From contig CAVRJE010000028.1 of assembly GCA_963721365.1 (NCBI GenBank), positions 265,551 through 329,550 of the forward strand: a stretch of 64,000 nucleotides of DNA, given 5' to 3'. Shown here piece by piece: positions 9,517 to 19,727 of the stretch. The first letter of the stretch is position 1. Each line of letters starts with the position of its first letter. The DNA comes from CAIQPS01 sp963721365 (GTDB lineage Bacteria; Actinomycetota; Thermoleophilia; RBG-16-64-13). The position numbers and the translations under genes are program-made. The notes beneath the pieces are model-generated. The model was given only the letters and a program-made list of their open reading frames with translations. It ran no database searches and was not told where the DNA came from.

Positions 9517-10468
9517 TTAGTCGCGGCTCATGAACAGCTTGAGTTGCGGCAGCAGCTTGCGGTTCTTCTCTTCCAGGACTTCCTCGCGCGTCTTGCCGCT
9601 GTAGTCGTACCAGCCCTTGCCCGACTTGATCCCCAGTTCGCCTTTGTCGACCTTCTCCACCAGGATCGGCGACGGCTCGGTCGCCGTGCTCAGACCCTTG
9701 AAGACCCGGCCCGACACCGTCATGGAGATGTCAAGACCGATCATGTCCTCCACTTCCATGGGGCCCAGGCAGGCGAACCGGAAACCGGTACTGCTCTTTA
9801 CCGCGATATCCAGGTCCTCGGGGGTCACGACCCCGTTGTCGAGCAGATAGTCGATCTCCCGTTCGAGGGCGCCCATGAGGCGGTTGACGATGAAGCCCGG
9901 CACCTCTTTGCGCACGAGCACGGTCTTCTTGCCCGAGGCCTCCATGAGGCGCTTGGTCTGCTCAAAGGCGGCGTCCGACGTCTCGCTGCCCCGATGGATC
10001 TCGACCAGGGGGATGATGTGCCCGGGATTGAAGTAGTGGATGCCGATGATGTTTCCGGGACTGGGCATCCCCTCGGACAGGGAATCCACCGTCATGCTCC
10101 CGGTGTTGCTCCCGATCACCACGTTCGGGTCGGCCGCCTGGAGGGCGCGCGAGGAGGTTCCTCTTGTCGTCGAGCACCTCGCGGATGGTCTCCACCACGT
10201 AGCTGCATCCCTCGACGGCCTGGACCATGTCGGTGGTCACCATGCCCTCGATGCGGGCCACCACCTGGTCGACGGTCTCGTGGATGAGGTCGAACTCGAT
10301 GAACTGCTTCACGTTCTGCCGGATCTGGCTGAGGGCCCGAGCCAGCGGTTCCTCACGGCGGGCGACGAGTCGCACGTCGAACCCGTTTTGAGCAAAGGTC
10401 TGCGCGATGCCTTCGCCCATGGTGCCCGTGCCCACGACCAGTATCTTCTCTGCGTTTCTTGTGCTCAT
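9517..10468 (-). CDS. 3-hydroxyacyl-CoA dehydrogenase (one frameshift)
   Basis: Residues 1-40 carry the Rossmann motif VVGTGTMGEGIAQTF, and the second half has NIIGIHYFNPGHIIPLVEI and the C-terminal HAD domain with GKGWYDYSGK. The frame changes near 10145, in the GSNTGSM region. Corrected length is about 315 residues, typical of a stand-alone fadB2/hbd-type enzyme that oxidises 3-hydroxyacyl-CoA with NAD. The ATG at 10468 has GGAGG upstream and lies 20 bp after the crotonase gene. In this operon it would oxidise the hydroxyacid made after ring opening. Confidence 0.88.
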
Positions 10469-10488
10469 GCCTAGCCTCCGTCCGCGCG

Positions 10489-11343
10489 TCATTTCTGGTG
10501 CTGGGGTCGATCGCCCAGGAAGTCGGCAGCGATCTTGTCGAAGTTGTGCCGAGTGGCCTGCAACGCGACGGCATACATCTCGGCCAGAACGTGGACGCGT
10601 TCATCGTCCTGCAGGGCGCGTTTCCATGGGCGCATCACGAGCTCATGGGTCAGACGGCGGACGGCCCGGCCTGACTTCATGATGTGGTTGGCGATCTCGT
10701 AGGCACGCGGGATGAGCTGGTCGTGCTCGACTATCTCGTTGATGAGACCCCACTCCAAAGCGGTCTTCGCGTCGATCTTCGGTTCCATGTAGGCCATATA
10801 GGCCGCCCGCTTCTGCCCGACGCAGACGCGGTACGAGAAGTTCATGCCGTCGCCGGGGACGATGTTGTGGGAGAAGTGGGCGTCCGAGAAGTAGAAGTCG
10901 GGGACGCAGAGGGCGATGTCCGCCATCAGAGCGAATTCGTAGTGCTGTCCGATCCCGTTGATGGCCGCGATGACGGGGACTTCGATGTCGTTGATGAAGT
11001 TCTCGACGAAGTTCATCGTGTCGGGAACGTTGCAGTTGTACTTGAGAGCGAGGTCGGTGGAATCCTCGACTTCGTCGAAGGAGGCGGGGTCGCTCCTCTG
11101 GGTGATCCAGTAGGGGTCCGCGCAGGTCAGGATGACGATCTCGTTCTGCTTGTCGTGTCCGATGGCGGTCCAGAGCTCGCCGTAGCTCATCTGGGTCTGG
11201 TAGCTCCAGACACAGGCTTCGCCCTTCCAATGAAGACGGCAGAGAAGAACGCCGTCCTCGGTGCGCTCCAGGTGAGCGAAATCCTTGAACCGTTCGCTGT
11301 ATTCCTCCAGCGTTTCCACGTGCACGTACGGCTGCATTGCCAT
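10489..11343 (-). CDS. Crotonase-superfamily hydrolase resembling 6-oxocamphor hydrolase (copy 2)
   Basis: A 284-residue intact protein. From memory of the family it resembles Rhodococcus 6-oxocamphor hydrolase more than classic enoyl-CoA hydratases: TLEEYSERFKDF, then VWSYQTQM, EVPVIAAINGI and HFSHNIVPGDG line up with its segments. The His and Asp of HFSHNIVPGDG match that enzyme's catalytic His/Asp pair; the histidine five residues after the Trp is Gln here. That enzyme cleaves cyclic beta-diketones by a retro-Claisen reaction, which would suit opening of a dihydrophloroglucinol-like ring. Start ATG 11343 has GGAGGAG upstream; 27 bp follow the stop of copy 1. Enoyl-CoA hydratase activity is the alternative. 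Confidence 0.82.
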   Translation of the reverse strand: MAMQPYVHVETLEEYSERFKDFAHLERTEDGVLLCRLHWKGEACVWSYQTQMSYGELWTAIGHDKQNEIVILTCADPYWITQRSDPASFDEVEDSTDLALKYNCNVPDTMNFVENFINDIEVPVIAAINGIGQHYEFALMADIALCVPDFYFSDAHFSHNIVPGDGMNFSYRVCVGQKRAAYMAYMEPKIDAKTALEWGLINEIVEHDQLIPRAYEIANHIMKSGRAVRRLTHELVMRPWKRALQDDERVHVLAEMYAVALQATRHNFDKIAADFLGDRPQHQK

Positions 11344-11370
11344 GGGTAGTCTCCTCCTCCTCCGGGGTCT

Positions 11371-12224
11371 CTACATCTTCGCCATCTTGTCGTCGGAGTA
11401 CTCGATGTAGTCGAAGTCGTGGTGCGACTTGACCAGGTTGAAGGAGTACATCTCGGCGTAGACGTGCTGGCGGAGGTTCTGCTCCACCAGTTCCCGCCAG
11501 GGACGCACGCACGACGTGGTGGGTCAGGCGCCGCGTGGAGCGGTTGGTCTTCATGATGATGGCGGGCGAGTTCCCAGGCGCGCTCGACGATCTTGTCGCG
11601 CTCGACGATCTCGTTGACGGCGCCCAGCTTCGAGGCAGGTCTCGGCGTCGATGCCCTTGAGCGTGTAGGCTCATGTAGTTGCCGCGCTTGATGCCCAGCA
11701 CCTTCTGCAGGGCCAGGGTCATGCCGTCGCCGGGCACGTGGCCGCCGTGCATGGACGAAGTGGTCGTCCTGCAGGATGAAGTCCGGGGTGCAGAGGGTGA
11801 TGTCGCTCATCATGGCCATCTCCCAGTGGATGCCCCGGCCGTTGATGGCGCAGATGGTGGGGATCTCGATGTCGTTGACGAAGTTCTCGACCACCTTCAG
11901 GGTGTCGTAGATCTGGACGTTGAAGCGCGGGTGTTGTCCGGGGAGTCTTCGACGTCCTTGAAGGAGGAGGCGTCCACCTCGTTGATCCACTGGTCGCCGG
12001 TGGCGGTGAAGATGAGGACCTCGTTCTTGGTGTCGTGGCCCGACGGCGGTCCAGAGCTCGGAGAAGGCGTGATGCATCTGGTAGCTCCAGTGCACGGGGC
12101 CGTCGAACGTGTGCATGCGCACTTCGAGGATGCCGTCGTCGGAGCGCTTGAACTTGAAGAAGTTCTTGAAGCGCTCGGAATACTCTTCGAGCGTGGGCAT
12201 GTGGACGTAGTCTTGTTCCGCCAT
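11371..12224 (-). CDS. Crotonase-superfamily hydrolase resembling 6-oxocamphor hydrolase (copy 1, several frameshifts)
   Basis: ATG at 12224 has GAGGAG upstream, and the C-terminus ends YSDDKMAKM with TAG at 11371. In between the frame changes at least five times (near 12045, 11935, 11750, 11670 and 11510), the densest cluster in the window. The pieces read MPTLEEYSERFKNF, WSYQMHHAFSELW, NDIEIPTICAINGRGIHWEM, DDHFVH and GDGMTLALQKVLG. The histidine five residues after the Trp, which copy 2 lacks, is present here, as are the later His and Asp. Probable role is hydrolysis or hydration of a ring-derived diketone. Whether the gene is truly intact cannot be told without reads. Confidence 0.72.
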
Positions 12225-12274
12225 GTCGCTTACTCCTCGGTCTCGTGTTTCCCGTGGACTTTCCGGCCGGCTCC

Positions 12275-13623
12275 TCAGCCCCGCCAGTCGCGCCCGGTCT
12301 CGATCATGGCCTTCAGGTTCTCCGCCTTGGCGTCGTCGAGGACGGCCCCGTTGCGGAGGACGAAGCCCCCGTCGGTAGCGCACTCGTCGAGCAGATCGGT
12401 GACGTACTCCCTGACCTCTTCGACCGCCCCGAGCGCCAGCAGGGCGGTGGGCACGTTGCCCGCGATGCAGGCGTGGCCGCCCAGGGCGCGCTTGGCGGCC
12501 GCCATGTCGGTCTGGTCGAACATCCAGAGGACGCTACCGGCCGGCAGGTCGTCGTCGGCGATCACCTCCAGCCGCTTGTTGTAGCCGCCTTCGGCGAACA
12601 TGGCCGGGACGATGCCCTGCTCGACCAGACCCTTCATCACGGCCTTGAGCGTCGGCCAGTAGAAGGTGCGGAAGTCCGCGTCCGACATGAAGCTGTCGGC
12701 GCCCTTGTGCAGCCAGAAGACGATGAGCGGAGCTTCGGCGCGCGCAGCCTGGCGCACCCCCAGGTCGATCATGAGAGGGACCAAGACGCTCGGCCGCCTC
12801 TAGGATCTTCTCCGGCTGCCGGAAGCGGTCGATCATGATGCCCTTGGTCCCCCGAAGGGTGTCGGCCAGAACGTCGTACGGGGCTTTGGCCGCGCCCCCG
12901 ACTCGGGGGGTATGCCCAGACGGCCCGCCGCGTCGGCAGCGGCCGCCCCCATCGCCTTCAGCCAGGCCGAAGCACTCGCGGGCGGCCTCGGCCAGCCGCT
13001 GCACGCCTTCGCTCACCGCCGGATCGGCGAAGGGGAGGATGTTGTAGGGCATGCTGGCGGCTTCCGTCATGTCCGAGAACGGGGCGAGCTTGGCCAGGGG
13101 CGCGAACGCCGATCCAAAGCGGGGCAGCAAGGCCCGCCGAAAGTAGGCATCAGGGTCGGCGATGAGGGCGTCGTACTCGTCCGGCCCCATGTATTCGGCT
13201 TCGACGTACTGCCAGGGGGTCTCGTCGGCGAGACCCCGGCCGGGCCAGTCGACGAACTGCAGACCGAGCAGTTCGAAGACCTGGGCGGGAGCGACAGGTC
13301 TGGTCTGGAAGTCGGGCCGGAAGTCCTCGTGGTATTTGATGAGCGCAGCGGCCGACTTCTGGTAGTCGTACATCGCCTCCTTCTTGGTGAGCCCGCTGTA
13401 CTTCCCCACGTAGAAGCCCACCGTGGCCGAGACCGGCACGCGCGCGGGCTTCTTCAAGGTGATGGCGTCGATGAGCAGCTGGACGCGCTGCTGGTAGTCC
13501 TGGCGGGCGGAGTCGCTCGACGAACTCGACCCCCGGCGCGCTCAGCCAGCGCTCGAAGCGCCGCTCCCGGCGCTCCTTCCAGTCGAGTCGGTCCCAGCCT
13601 TCGAACATCGGGTCACCAGCCAT
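12275..13623 (-). CDS. Uroporphyrinogen decarboxylase-family (URO-D) methyltransferase (frameshifted)
   Basis: ATG at 13623 with GAGGGACG upstream. Reading across breaks near 13515 and 12790, plus a compensating pair near 12900-12950, gives about 445 residues. Landmarks are FVDWPGRGLADETPWQYVEAEYM, KAPYDVLADTLRGTKGIM, VFWLHKGADSFMSDADFRTFYW and FDQTDMAAAKRALGG. It is clearly paralogous to the proteins at 60263-61599 and 61615-62951. Members of this subgroup transfer methyl groups to corrinoid proteins, as MT I of aromatic O-demethylases or MtaA/MtbA-like enzymes; true heme-pathway HemE is unlikely. Its place between thiolase and crotonase genes suggests demethylation of the same aromatic substrate. 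Confidence 0.8.
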
Positions 13624-13672
13624 CGTCCCTCACCAACGCTCGACGTGCGCCCGGGCCGAACTGCCGCTCCTG

Positions 13673-14858
13673 CTAACCAAGCTCGTTGCCGGCGATCAGG
13701 ACGCTCACGGTCGCCGGCCCCCGGTTCTCCGCCCTGGTTGTGGGTCAGCCCCAGCCGCGGGTTCTTGACCTGGCGCGGGCCGGCCTTGCCCTGCAGTTGC
13801 TTGTAGACCTCGTAGAGCATCCTCAGGCCGGTGGCGCCGATGGGATGCCCGAAGCACTTGAGACCGCCGTCGGTGTTGACGGGCAGCTCGCCCTCCAGGG
13901 TGAACGTGCCGGCCTCGATGTCGTCCTTGACCCTGCCGCGCGGGCTGAACTGCAGGTCTTCCATGATGGTGAGCTCGGTGATGGAGAAGCAGTCGTGCAC
14001 CTCGGCGATGCTGATCTCCTTGCGCGGGTCCGTGATGCCGGCTTCCTTGTAGGCGGCGATGCCGCCGCGGTAGGTCTCCTCCACGTGAGCGAGGTCGTAG
14101 ACCTGGCTGAGCCAGCCCTCCCGGCCGCCCTGGCATATCTGGGCCGCCTTGATGTAGATGGGGTCCGAGCGGAAGTTCTTGGCCAGATCGGCCCGGGTGA
14201 TGATGGCGGCCGCCGCGCCGTCGCTCACGCCGCAGCAGTCGTAGAGACCGAGCGGATACGCGACCATGGGCGCCTTCAGGGCCTGCTCCATCGTGATCTC
14301 CCGTTGAAAGTGAGCTTTAGGGTTGAGCGAGCCGTTGTGGTGGTTCTTGACGTCGATCTGCGCCAGCAGTCTCTTGCCCTCTTCGAAGCTGAGGCCGTAC
14401 TTGGCGAAATAGCCGGTGGCCATCATGGCGAAACCGGCCGCCGGGGTCTGCGTGGTCAGGCGGTAGCTCCAGGTGGCCACGGGACGGGTCTGGGGAAGAC
14501 CGGAGTAACCCGTGTCCTTCAGCTTCTCCGCCCCCACGGCCAGCACGACGTCGTAGACACCGGCCGCCACGGCGTAGGCGGCCGCGCGGATGGCTTCCGA
14601 CCCGGTGGCGCACTGGTTCTCCACGTGGGTGACCGGGATGTAGGCCAGCTTGAGCGGCGTCGACATGATGGAGCCGGATTCCCCGGCGAAGACGCTCCCC
14701 CACCAGGCCGCCTGGATGTCTTCGGGACCGATGCCCGCATCCTCGAAGGCCTCGTAGGCCGCGTCGATGATCATGTCCTCCAGGCTCTTGTCCCAGTTCT
14801 CGCCGAACTTGACGCAGCCCATGCCCACGATGGCGACTTTGTCCTTGATGCTTTCCAC
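13673..14858 (-). CDS. SCP-x-type thiolase / acetyl-CoA acetyltransferase
   Basis: GTG at 14858 follows GGGAGAG. The nucleophile cysteine is in VENQCATGSEAIR (about residue 86), and the HxG-type motif is in KCFGHPIGATG near residue 340. One frameshift near 13722 hides the natural end: read in the next frame, the C-terminus is TVSVLIAGNELG with TAG at 13673. The corrected 395 residues match non-decarboxylating thiolases that work with a DUF35 partner. Immediately upstream is the HMG-CoA-synthase-like/DUF35 gene, the arrangement of the archaeal thiolase-HMGCS-DUF35 complex. The likely role is thiolytic cleavage of a beta-ketoacyl-CoA derived from the opened ring. Confidence 0.85.
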
Positions 14859-14860
14859 GG

Positions 14861-16323
14861 CTACTCTCCCGCCTTATCTGGCTGCTGAAGAGCGCCTGGC
14901 CAGACCGCACCGGCCGGCACTTCCACCAGTAGTTGTAGATGCCGTTGATGTAGTAGAGCCGGCGGAACGTCATCTCCAGGGGCAGGCCCACTTCGATGGC
15001 CGCCGGGTCCCGGTCGGTCATATCGCACATGAGGCGGCCGCCACCCTCGAAGTCCACAAACGCCACCGTCACGGGCGGGTCGAGTGTCTGCATGACCCAG
15101 TCGTGGGAGAAGGAGAAGACCTTGGCCGGCACGTCCTGGAAGTTGTACGGCTCCATCTCGTCCTTGGTGTGGCAGGTCACGCAGACACGTTGCCGCGGGT
15201 ATTGCGGCGTGCCGCAATGCGTGCATCTCGTGCCTATGAGCTGCATCTCCCAGGGCACTTCCCTCCACTGGGCGGCCGGCGACGGGGTGCGGCTCTCGAG
15301 CGGCGGACGGGCCGGGGGCTGCACCTCCACCAGTTCCCGCCAGCGCAGGTAGTGGTTGTAGTTGGCAAGGACTCGTTTGGAATCGAGGTGCCCTTTGATG
15401 CCCCGGCAGTTCTGCGGGCCGATGCGGTCCGTCGCCTGAAGCAGGACGACATCGCAGCCGTTGCCGTAGCTCGCCAGGAGGATCTTCTCGCCGCTCTTGG
15501 CCCGCTCGAGCACGGCGACGAGGCTCATGAGACCCATGGCGCAACCGGTGTCGCCGACCCCGCGGTGCATCACGTCGGCGACCTGGACCTTGTCGTCCAG
15601 GCGCATCTTCTTGGCGAAGGCGGCGAGTTGCCGGGCGTTGGGCGAGTTGAGGGCGAAGTGCGGCACGTCGGCCGCGGTGAGGCCCTGTTTGGCCAGCGCC
15701 GCCGATACACTCGCCGCGATGACGTCGGCAAAGCCCTCGTCCATCGAGAACCGGTCTTCAGCGGAGCGCACGAACGTGTCGCGGTCCGAACGCCACACGT
15801 CCTGGATCTCGTAGTACTTGGTATCGAAGCTGGTGACTTCGGCGATGACGCCGCTCGCGGAGACGAGGAGCGCCGCGGCGCCGTCCCCGAAGTTCATCTC
15901 GCCGGGTCCCGAGGGATGCCCCAGACGGGTATCCGCCGCTAAGACCAGGATGTTCCGGGCAGAGCCGGCCACCACCGCGTCCAGGGCCGCCTTGAGGGCG
16001 TTGGTGCCGCTCCGGAGGGACCCGGAGAAGTCCATGGTGACCACGTCCGCAGGCAGACCGAGGACCGCGGCGATGGCGGCGGCGGTCTGCTTTTCTTTGT
16101 AGGGGGCGGTGGTGGACGCGAAATAGAGCCCGCCCACCGAGGCGCGGTCCATACCCGTCAGGCAGTCCCGAGCCGCGGCCACCGCCATGGTGAGGCTGTC
16201 CTCGTCGTAGCTGGCGACGGCCCGCTCACCCGGCGCCGGGGAGGATCCCCAGGCCCGCGCGATCTCGGCGCGCGCCAGTCTGTGGAAGGGTATGTATGCT
16301 CCGTAGGAGGCTATTCCGGCCAT
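14861..16323 (-). CDS. HMG-CoA synthase-like protein fused to a DUF35 zinc-ribbon/OB-fold domain
   Basis: ATG at 16323 starts MAGIASYGAYIPFHRLAR, the usual beginning of archaeal-type HMG-CoA synthase. The synthase-like domain covers about residues 1-340 and a DUF35 domain follows, with the zinc-ribbon CTHCGTPQYPRQRVCVTC near residue 385. At the expected catalytic cysteine the protein reads DFSGSLRSGTNAL, with Leu where the family has Cys, so acyl transfer of the normal kind is unlikely. The natural stop is obscured by a frame slip near 14870. Such proteins can act as scaffold or aldolase-like partners of thiolases; the adjacent thiolase keeps its cysteine. Confidence 0.78.
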
Positions 16324-16358
16324 CTCACACTCACTTGCTTTTCGCGGGGCTAGCACCC

Positions 16359-17180
16359 TCAGGACGATCTCGCCGAGATAGATGTCTTTGGAGGTCTTGG
16401 TCTCGCAGCTGGCGGCTTTGTAGCCGGGAGCGGCGATGCTGACCGTGTACTTGGTGGCGTCCGCCAGGCCGTCGAACTGAAGTCGCCGAAGCCGTTGGTC
16501 TTCACGGTCTTGGTGGCGCCTTCGCCGGCGATGGTGACGGTGATGTCCTTGGCCACTTCATCGATATCGCCGTAGATGACAGTGCCGGCGACGAACTTCT
16601 TGGGCAGATCACGGTAGGTGACCTTCTCGCCCATGCCCCACTCGGGATGCATGACTTCCGTGGCTCCCTTGGCCACCGCAGTGGCCACCGCACTGGCCGG
16701 ATCGTCCAGATCACCGAAGATGAGCGCACCGCTGGGGCATGACTCCACGCAACGGGGTTCCGGATCGCCTTTGTCCAGCAGATGGGCGCACATGGTGCAC
16801 TTCTGGGCCAGTTGGAGCTCCTCGTTCCACTCGATCTGGCGATACGGGCAGAGTTTGACGAGTTCCTTGTTGCCCTTGGCCTTCTCGGGGTCGATCAGGA
16901 CGATGCCGTCCGCGCGCCGATAGATGGCCCCGGTCTGGTCGAGCTTGACGCACGCCGCAGAGTCGCAGTGGCTGCACGTGACGGGAATATGGTCCACCTT
17001 GACGTGCGGGTACTGACCCCGCTCGATCTCGCTGACCTTCATCCAGTTCATGCCGCTCATGGGCTGCGCAGCTGAGTAGCCGGGGTAGTCGTTGCCGGCG
17101 TATTCGTCGCGGCAGGTGAGGAAGCAGTTGTAGCAGCCCACGCACCTGTTGATGTCGATGGCCATTCCGTATCTGGTCAC
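16359..17180 (-). CDS. Transhydroxylase-type small subunit, three [4Fe-4S] ferredoxin protein
   Basis: GTG at 17180 with GGGAGG upstream, four bases after the large-subunit stop. Cysteine groups CVGCYNCFLTC, CSHCDSAACVKL, CPYRQIEW...CTMC and CVESC can hold several [4Fe-4S] clusters, as in Pelobacter AthS. IYRRADGIVLIDPEKAKG is strongly conserved with that protein. After about residue 205 comes a Cna-B-like beta domain, also present in AthS, interrupted by a frameshift near 16475. In the corrected frame the end reads SKDIYLGEIVL and runs into the next gene without a stop, so the true end is uncertain. It should pair with one or both large subunits upstream. Confidence 0.88.
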   Translation of the reverse strand: MTRYGMAIDINRCVGCYNCFLTCRDEYAGNDYPGYSAAQPMSGMNWMKVSEIERGQYPHVKVDHIPVTCSHCDSAACVKLDQTGAIYRRADGIVLIDPEKAKGNKELVKLCPYRQIEWNEELQLAQKCTMCAHLLDKGDPEPRCVESCPSGALIFGDLDDPASAVATAVAKGATEVMHPEWGMGEKVTYRDLPKKFVAGTVIYGDIDEVAKDITVTIAGEGATKTVKTNGFGDFSSTAWRTPPSTRSASPLPATKPPAARPRPPKTSISARSS

Positions 17181-17184
17181 TGTG

Positions 17185-19719
17185 CTAACCCTCCCACTTG
17201 CAGACTTCAACGAGATAGGACATGTTGGCTTCGCCGTAGGCGTTCTTGCTGGTCATCTTGGACGGGGACAGCAAGTTGACGCAGCCGCCGCGGTCGATGC
17301 TGCCCGCGACGCCCGGTTCGAGCGGATCGTACTTGGCCCCGGCCTGGTACGAATGGATGAGACCCGGACGGCAGCGCTCGGTTACCAGAGCGACGCCCAG
17401 CACTCTTGCGCGGTCGTTGTAGACCATGACGATGTCACCGTCTTTGATACCGCGAGCCTCTGCATCGGCCGGGTTGAGGCGCATGGGCCAGTACGGGTAG
17501 CCGTCCTTGATGATGCGGTGCTGCCGGATATCGTTCAGCCACGGGATCTTGTTGTCCTGGTGGGTGTGGTAGGAGAACTTGGCGTGCGGGGTCATGATGA
17601 TGAGCGGGTACTTTGCGGCCAGCTCCGACTCGTGCCCCTCGTACAGGGGGATGTAGCGCGGCATGATCGGCCGCTCGTCATCGTCGGGGAAGTACTGCTC
17701 GAGCAGGGTGCGTTTGAACTCGATCTTGCCCGAAGGGGTGGCCATCTGTGCGGCCTTGTCGGTGCCCGCCATCGGGTTGAAGCGGTCGGGGGTGTCCACC
17801 GGACGACCCTCGTAGTACCACTGGTTGGAGATGGTGGGCTTGTAGTCGGCCTTCAGGGAAGGCACCACGAAGTAGCCCTTCTTCTTGAAGTCCTCGTAGC
17901 TGATGTGCTTGGGCAGATCGGTGATAGTCGAAGACCTTCTTGATCCAGTCTTCTTCGGAGTTGCCTTCCGTGTACTCCTCCAGGAAGCCCAGGCGCTCCG
18001 CCAGTTCGCAGTAGATCTGGTAGTCGGGCTTGGATTCCCACAGGGGCTCGATGCACTTCTGCTGGTACATGAGGATGCGGTGGTTGCAGTTGACGTTGCC
18101 GTTGCCGTAGCCACCGGGCTGGGCCCACTCGGAGATGTCCTGGTGCTCGAAGTTGGTGGAGGCAGGCAGGATGACGTCGCCGAAGGTGGTCTCACTCTGC
18201 CAGTGACAGTCCTGCATGACCACGAACTCGAGCTTGGGCGACTGGTACATGCGCACCCATTTGTTGGTGTCGTTCATGGTGCTGATGAACGACCCGCCGT
18301 GGCGGTGGATCATGCGGATCTCGGCCCCGTTCGGTCCCGGCTCGGGATACTCCATCTTCTTGAACTGCTGGGTGGGATACTGCACGCAGAAACCCTCGCC
18401 CAGCCACTCGATGTGGCCGTCCAGGATGGCTTCGGGCAGCGTCAGGCGATAGACGCGCTGGGTGACTGAGTTGCGGTCGGGGAAGGTGGGCTGCTTGGCC
18501 ACCAGGCCGAAGACGTCCCAGCCACAGTCGGAGTATCCGGCGCTCTTGAAGCTCATGTCCAGCGGGGCGCCGTGCGCGGTGCCGCCCCAGATGTTGACCC
18601 CTTCTTTGCCTATGCCCATCATGGCGGCCAGGTGGACCATGAGGCTGCACCACTCGGTGGCATAGGAGTTGCGGCAGGCCCCGGCCGTGCCGTACATGGA
18701 TCCCGTGGCCAGCATGGTCTTCTTGGACATCCACTGCTGGGCCACGGCTTTGATGGTATGCGCGGGGATGTCGCAGATGGGAGCGGCCCACTCCGGGGAC
18801 TTGGGGATACCGTCGGTCTCGCCCAGGATGTAGGCCTTCCACTCGTCGAAGTAGACGGTGCGGTTCTCGATGAACCAGTGGTCGTAGGTGTCGTCCACGA
18901 TCCACTGATAGGCGATGGCCTGCGCCAGAGCGGCATCGGTGCCGGGCCGGGGGGCCAGCCACTTGTCGGCCATGTGCGCGGCGGTCGCGTTGCAGTAGGG
19001 GTCGATGAAGATGGCCGTCGCTTGCCCAGTTCCCGGAGCCACTCGCGCCAGATGACCGTCTCCTGGCCACCGTAGCCGCCGGCGCTTGTGTTGGGATCGA
19101 CCGACCAGTACACCACCTGCTCGGTGTTCTTCATGGCTTCGGCCAGCATGTCGAAGCAGTCGCACTGGCCGAACCGCCAGTACCAACCCCAGGTGTGCAT
19201 GCTGCCCCAGTGCCAGCCTTCCCAGCTATCGGGGTTATCCAGAAGCTGGGTGTAGCCCAGGATGTTGTAGAAGCGGGGCATGGGGCCCATCTTGTAGTAG
19301 AGAAGCCCGTAGTTGTGGTGCGAAGACACGAAGGCGGTGATGGCGGCCGGGCCGTAGGTCTCGCGCACGCGCTTGATCTCGCTGGTGACGATGTCCAGAG
19401 CCTCGTCCCAGGTTATGCGCACGTACTCGTCTTTGCCCCGAAGCTCGGGGTGCCGCTCGCCGTTGGGGTCGAAGTTCTTGCGCTTCATGGGGTACTTGAT
19501 GCGGTTCTCGGCGTAGACGCGCGTGCGCTCGGCTATGTTGAAGGGGTTGATGGTGGTCTTGCGCGGATCGGAGAACTTCTTGCCCTTGGCCTCGATGGTC
19601 CAGCGGCCGCCGTCCTCTTCGGTCAGACGCAAGGGGCGCATGCGGGTGATGACCCCGTCTTCGACGGTGACCTTCACCATGCCCCCGATGCAACAGTTGA
19701 TGAATTCTTGTTCTGACAT
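17185..19719 (-). CDS. Pyrogallol-phloroglucinol transhydroxylase-like large subunit (second copy of the operon)
   Basis: ATG at 19719, eight bases after the stop of the first large-subunit gene. Frameshifts near 19020 and 17930. Conserved items include TAFVSSHHNYG (substrate histidine region), DNPDSWEGWHWGSMHTWG (Asp and the Mo-ligand Ser), FGDVILPASTNFE, and the C-terminal MRLNPADAEARGIKDGD and DRGGCVNL. These match AthL of Pelobacter acidigallici closely. That enzyme moves hydroxyl groups between 1,2,3,5-tetrahydroxybenzene and pyrogallol, giving phloroglucinol. No Tat signal is seen, consistent with a cytoplasmic enzyme. Resorcinol hydroxylase-like chemistry is the main alternative. Confidence 0.85.
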
Positions 19720-19727
19720 ATCTCTAC

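Noticed and set aside
12275..13623. URO-D gene as HemE of heme synthesis
   Set aside because: Three paralogues, about 445 residues rather than 350, lie next to corrinoid and catabolic genes, with no other heme genes.
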